In this document: one piece after another, positions 28,790 to 31,764 of the stretch
How positions within the stretch are numbered: position 1 is the first letter of the stretch
How the letters are laid out: each line of letters starts with the position of its first letter
Virus record (IMG/VR): IMGVR_UViG_3300045912_000679
Coordinates: 1 to 31,764 of that record
Strand: one strand, 5' to 3'
DNA length: 31,764 nucleotides
Source: a virus
Notes under the pieces: generated by a model
Told to the model about the DNA's origin: nothing
Seen by the model: the letters and a program-made list of their open reading frames with translations, nothing else
The model's database searches: none
Made by a program: the position numbers and the translations under genes

Positions 28790-30492
28790 GTGCCGAGCCT
28801 CAGGTCATAGCTGAGCGCGAGGAGCTCGAAGGGGCCGGGGATGGGCTGGCGGATGGTCACCTGCGGGCGCTGGCGCCAGCCGACGATGCCCTCGATCCGC
28901 ACATCCCCGGTGAAGCGCGGCGGCGGGCTGTCGAGCGGCGGGGCGGGGGGGCCGCCCAGGGTGCGGAAGATCACGTCGCGGCCCTGCATTTCAAAGAGGC
29001 CGGTGTTGCGCACGCGCGCCGTCAGGCGGGTGATGCGCGCCTTGCGGCCCACCAGGCTGCCGGTGGGGGCACGCGGCTCGACAGGCAGCGCGATCAGCTC
29101 GGGCGTGTGCAGCAGCCCGGCTTCGGCGCGCAGCGCCTCGCGCGGCAGGGTGAGGGTCCCGCCCGAGACGGTGAAGACGCCCTGATAGCTTTCGTCCAGC
29201 ATCAGATGCACCTGCTGGCCGTCCAGATGGGCTAGGCCGGTCAGGGTGCTGAAGGGCGTGGCGCTGGTGTGAAGCCGGCTGGCGTCGAAGTAGCGGGCCT
29301 CGTCCCACAGCTCGACGCGCAAATTGCCGAAGCGCGTCACGGTGAAGAAGACCTCGCCGGACGCCAGGGCGCAGACGCCGCGAATGGTGCCCTCTGTTGC
29401 CCAGCGGCTGAAGGCGGTGATGTTCTGGGCGCGCAGCGTGGTGAGCAGCGTGGCCTCGCCGTCCGGGTTGGCGAGGATGACGTTGTCGGCGTCCTCGCCC
29501 ACGGCGCCGATGCGCGCGGCGAGCTGCGTGGGCGCGCGGATCAGGTGGGGCGCCAGCAGGCTCACCACATCGGCTTTGTAGGCGGCTTCGGCGTCGTCGT
29601 AGAGGAAGCCGCGCAAGGCGCCGCCGCCGCGCTGCACGAAGAGGCTTGCGCCATCCATCTGGGCGGGGGCGGTGTAGCGCTGGATGCCGCGCGGGGTCTG
29701 CTGGCGGATGTCCACATTGGTGGGCGTGACGGCGCCTTGCGTCACCAGCGCGTGCTCGGCGCCGGCCGTGAAGATTTCGAGCGTGCGGCCCGTGGCCATC
29801 TGAAAGACGCCGTTGATGTTGTTGGCGGCCAGCGTGAACAGAATGCCGTCGTCGGCGGCGGCGCTGCCGAGGTCGAGGTTGAACGGGTCGGCCACCTTGC
29901 TGGCGACGATGGAAGCCGGGCGCGAGCGGAAGCCGCCGATCCACAGGCGCTGCTGGTGGAAGGTCCCGCACTCGGGCCAGCCGCGCGTGGCGCTCATGAT
30001 GGGTTCCGCGCCGGAGCCGAAATCGACGGTCGGGATGTTGACGAAGGGCGCGTTGTCCAGCGTCCAGACGGAATCGCTGCCGCCGCGGCGGATCCGCTGG
30101 GGCTGCATGTTCGCGTGGAACAGCAGCAGCGTGTCGGCACTCTGCGCGAAGTTCATCTGTGCCGCCTGGGTGGCTGTCCACGGGCAGCCCCCCACGGTGG
30201 CGACCTGGGTGCCGTCCGCGCGATAGACGACGAATTCCGTGGCGAGCAGCAGGAAGGCGTAGGTCTGCTCGACGTTGAAGGCGAAGGGGATCAGCCGGTG
30301 CGCGGGATTGCCGATGAGGTTGTGCAAATGCCGCATGCCGGGGCGGCGGCGCAGGCCCCCCTGCGGCACCACCACCAGGTTGCGCAGGCGCTCGGCCGCC
30401 GAATACCAGCGCTGCAGCTCGGTGCGGCCGAGCATGCTGGGCGCGATCTCGCCGGCGGCGAAATCCGTCTGGAGGGCGCGGACTTGTTCCAT
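28786..30492 (-). CDS. tail tubular protein B-like (nozzle)
   Basis: The 568-aa protein starts with QTDFAAGEIAPSMLGRTELQRWYSAAERLRNLVVVPQGGLRRRPGMRHLHNL, the strongly conserved N-terminus of podovirus tail nozzle/stabilisation proteins. A beta-propeller-like body follows, with repeated strand pairs such as AYAFLLLATEFVVYRADG and DTLLLFHANMQPQRIRR. Conserved WIGGFRSRPASIVASKVADPFNL and LVTQGAVTPTNVDIRQQTPRG segments are also typical. It would form the lower tail below the adaptor ring. The length is shorter than T7 gp12 (about 794) but normal for related temperate podoviruses. Confidence 0.85.
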   Translation of the reverse strand: MEQVRALQTDFAAGEIAPSMLGRTELQRWYSAAERLRNLVVVPQGGLRRRPGMRHLHNLIGNPAHRLIPFAFNVEQTYAFLLLATEFVVYRADGTQVATVGGCPWTATQAAQMNFAQSADTLLLFHANMQPQRIRRGGSDSVWTLDNAPFVNIPTVDFGSGAEPIMSATRGWPECGTFHQQRLWIGGFRSRPASIVASKVADPFNLDLGSAAADDGILFTLAANNINGVFQMATGRTLEIFTAGAEHALVTQGAVTPTNVDIRQQTPRGIQRYTAPAQMDGASLFVQRGGGALRGFLYDDAEAAYKADVVSLLAPHLIRAPTQLAARIGAVGEDADNVILANPDGEATLLTTLRAQNITAFSRWATEGTIRGVCALASGEVFFTVTRFGNLRVELWDEARYFDASRLHTSATPFSTLTGLAHLDGQQVHLMLDESYQGVFTVSGGTLTLPREALRAEAGLLHTPELIALPVEPRAPTGSLVGRKARITRLTARVRNTGLFEMQGRDVIFRTLGGPPAPPLDSPPPRFTGDVRIEGIVGWRQRPQVTIRQPIPGPFELLALSYDLRLGT

Positions 30493-30495
30493 GGG

Positions 30496-31092
30496 TCAGC
30501 GCCAGCGGCGGCTGCCGAGCCGCGCCTCGGCCAGCGGCGAGGCGTGGATGACGGCGTTGGGCTGCTGCTGGCTGTCCAGGTGGCGCGCCTCGCGCAGAGC
30601 GGCCTGGGCCTTCATGGTGAACAGCTCGACGGCCGAGACGTTGTTGGTCACGGCCATGGCAAAGTCGGCGGCGAGCGTCAGGCGGGCGAGCTGCGTGAAC
30701 CAGGGCGGAAAGTTGCCGGGCTCGACGGCCCGCTGATAGTCGGCCCAGAGCGGCGCGCGATCGGCATAGAGGCGGTTGCCCTCGATCTCATAACGGTCGA
30801 GGACGGCGGCGCCCGGTTCGGCGGCCGGAAAGACGTGGCGGAGCGCCAGCATGTCAGGCGGAAGGGCGAAGGCGTGGCGCCATTCGGTCAGCGGCGGGTC
30901 CGCGAGCTGGGAAAGCTGCGCCTTGGCCATCGTGAAGCGCCACGGATGGCCGGCGAGCAGCGCGTTGAGCGTGGTGGGGTAGAGGCGGTTGCAGGTTTCG
31001 GCCAGGTCCGTCCCCTCGGTGAAGGAGGTGATGGCGCTGTCGCCCAAGAGGCGCAGCGCCTCATTGCAGAGGGAGACGGCCGAGGCGGTCAT
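30496..31092 (-). CDS. tail tubular protein A-like (adaptor)
   Basis: The 198-aa protein starts MTASAVSLCNEALRLLGDSAITSFTEGTDLAETCNRLYPTTLNALLAGHPWRF, the hallmark N-terminus of T7 gp11-type tail adaptor proteins: 'LCNxALxLLG', 'CxxxYxxxxxxLL..HPW.F'. A middle strand-rich part (YEIEGNRLYADRAPLWADYQRAV) and a C-terminal helix bundle ending in a basic tail follow. Twelve copies should join the portal to the nozzle. The length equals T7 gp11 (196). The ATG at 31092 was chosen over the longer frame upstream. Confidence 0.85.
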   Translation of the reverse strand: MTASAVSLCNEALRLLGDSAITSFTEGTDLAETCNRLYPTTLNALLAGHPWRFTMAKAQLSQLADPPLTEWRHAFALPPDMLALRHVFPAAEPGAAVLDRYEIEGNRLYADRAPLWADYQRAVEPGNFPPWFTQLARLTLAADFAMAVTNNVSAVELFTMKAQAALREARHLDSQQQPNAVIHASPLAEARLGSRRWR

Positions 31093-31096
31093 GCGT

Positions 31097-31315
31097 TCAC
31101 CGGCCGCGCAGCTTGTCGTGCGCGCTCCACAGGGCGGCGAGCAGCGCGAGGACGGCGCCCGCGATGGCATCGAAGCTGGCGACGTGCTCGGCCGTGAGCC
31201 CGAGCGCGAGCAAAATGCCGCCTGACAGGCTGAGGATGTGGCGCGCCTGGCCCATCCACAGCGCGACGCGGTCGGAGGCGGGGGCGGGCGGCTCGGGCGG
31301 CTGAATGTCGGCCAT
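31097..31315 (-). CDS. holin-like protein, 72 aa (Pam3-gp28-like)
   Basis: The 72-aa protein has a Pro-rich acidic N-terminus (ADIQPPEPPAPAS), a first hydrophobic segment (ARHILSLSGGILLALGL), a short loop, and a second (DAIAGAVLALLAALWSAHDK) followed by a basic end. This two-helix 'HxLxxxGGxLxxxG ... W' pattern resembles small Pam3-gp28-type putative holins, and T7 holin has a similar length (67 aa). It lies just upstream of the tail tubular gene in transcription order. It may time the access of endolysin to the wall; no endolysin gene is seen in the window. Confidence 0.65.
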   Translation of the reverse strand: MADIQPPEPPAPASDRVALWMGQARHILSLSGGILLALGLTAEHVASFDAIAGAVLALLAALWSAHDKLRGR

Positions 31316-31324
31316 GATGGGTCC

Positions 31325-31684
31325 TCAGGCGGGCGGGTGGTTGTGAGGGGGCTGGTCCGCAATGCGCCGCTTGGCCAGCTCGACCGCATCGGCGTGGCTG
31401 ATGCGCGCACGCGCCGTCAGAATGGCCATCACCAGGTCATGCACGGCGGCGTGGCCGAGATAGCCGGCCGCAAAGCCAAGCAGGAAGCGGCCATACTCGT
31501 TGAGCTCGAACACCCCTGTGGCCGTCGCGTAGCCGGCCATGCCGATCAGCGCGGCCGAGGGCAGCTCCCAGAGAATGCATTTACCGAGCCTCCGGCGCTG
31601 CGGGTTGGCGAACCGCACGGCCGCGCCCGCCGCACCGGCCAACCCGCCGAAGATGGCGAGCTCCTTGGCCACATCCCAGCTCAT
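31325..31684 (-). CDS. second holin-like membrane protein, 119 aa
   Basis: The 119-aa protein begins MSWDVAKELAIFGGLAGAAGAAVRFANPQRRRLGK, then has LPSAALIGMAGYATATG and FLLGFAAGYLGHAAVHDLVMAIL as further hydrophobic segments, giving three membrane helices. Arg/Lys-rich loops follow the positive-inside rule. The 'GxxxRF ... LGKxxxELxSAALxGxxGYA' layout resembles LydA-type phage holins. The C-terminal soluble part ends in a His/Pro tail. The ATG at 31684 overlaps the stop of the partial gene at the right edge. Confidence 0.65.
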   Translation of the reverse strand: MSWDVAKELAIFGGLAGAAGAAVRFANPQRRRLGKCILWELPSAALIGMAGYATATGVFELNEYGRFLLGFAAGYLGHAAVHDLVMAILTARARISHADAVELAKRRIADQPPHNHPPA

Positions 31685-31764
31685 GCCAACCCGCGGATGG
31701 CCGCGACCTCCGCGGCCGTCAGCAGGCCCGCCGCCCGCATGGCGTCGAGCCCGGCGACCGTGTC
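31681..31764 (-). CDS. partial protein (C-terminus only, N-terminus off window)
   Basis: Twenty-eight codons including the stop read through the right edge on the minus strand and end LTAAEVAAIRGLA. The stop overlaps the start of the holin-like gene by ATGA. The fragment forms one helix-turn-helix-like 'GLLTAAEVAAI' segment, too short to assign. By position it could be a lysis gene or a structural gene. Confidence 0.5.
   Translation of the reverse strand, partial: DTVAGLDAMRAAGLLTAAEVAAIRGLA

Noticed and set aside
1-31764. T7-type phage promoters (23-bp class)
   Set aside because: No AT-rich conserved 23-bp motif was found, and no phage RNA polymerase gene is present.
1-31764. CRISPR arrays or insertion sequences
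   Set aside because: No regularly spaced direct repeats with unique spacers and no transposase motifs or terminal inverted repeats were found.

Overview
The window is temperate-phage DNA from a high-GC host that is probably an alphaproteobacterium. Three things point to that host: a phage-encoded GcrA-family protein (a regulator family of Alphaproteobacteria), exact GAAC-N7-GAAC / GTTC-N7-GTTC sites of the alphaproteobacterial LexA (SOS) type, and an attachment site that copies the 3' half of a bacterial tRNA-Lys(UUU). The virion looks like a short-tailed podovirus with a T7-like tail and core: head-tail connector portal, scaffold, tail tubular proteins A and B, a gp14-sized core protein, very large ejected virion proteins, and a fibre with a T7 gp17-like N-terminus. 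No phage RNA polymerase or DNA polymerase is visible, so transcription and much of replication probably depend on the host.

Layout. Nearly everything except the lysogeny block lies on the minus strand and is tightly packed, with ATGA, GTGA or TGATG overlaps at most junctions. From right to left, 31764-17567 is the lysis and tail/core module: a partial gene, two holin-like proteins, tail tubular A and B, a gp14-like protein, four larger internal virion proteins (one with a DdrB/ParB-like domain), a 68-aa protein and the tail fibre/depolymerase. Next is attP (core 17453-17497) with flanking CTTGGAAG arm repeats. The plus-strand block 13966-17371 carries an XRE repressor lacking a peptidase domain, small accessory genes, an excisionase-like protein, the tyrosine integrase and a small coupled gene; one signal-peptide gene lies on the opposite strand between xis and int.

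The immunity/control region (about 13154-13965) has a divergent Cro-like gene, a 21-residue coupled mini-gene, and about 415 bp of non-coding DNA rich in GTTC/GAAC motifs. Leftward of it runs the early-to-head operon: a TerS-like protein, GcrA-like protein, TOPRIM primase, AAA+/SF3-like helicase, large terminase, portal, Bbp19-like protein and scaffold. A terminator followed directly by a candidate promoter then precedes the capsid gene, two small head/virion genes and a partial gene at the left edge.

How it works together. Phage genes flank attP on both sides, so the source is an unintegrated, circular or tandem phage genome rather than a single integrated prophage. The repressor has no visible self-cleavage domain and the early leader carries LexA-type boxes. 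My main hypothesis is therefore that host LexA directly restrains the lytic operon, coupling induction to DNA damage, while the GcrA-like protein may redirect host sigma-70 transcription after induction. All functions are read from sequence by eye; no database search was possible.
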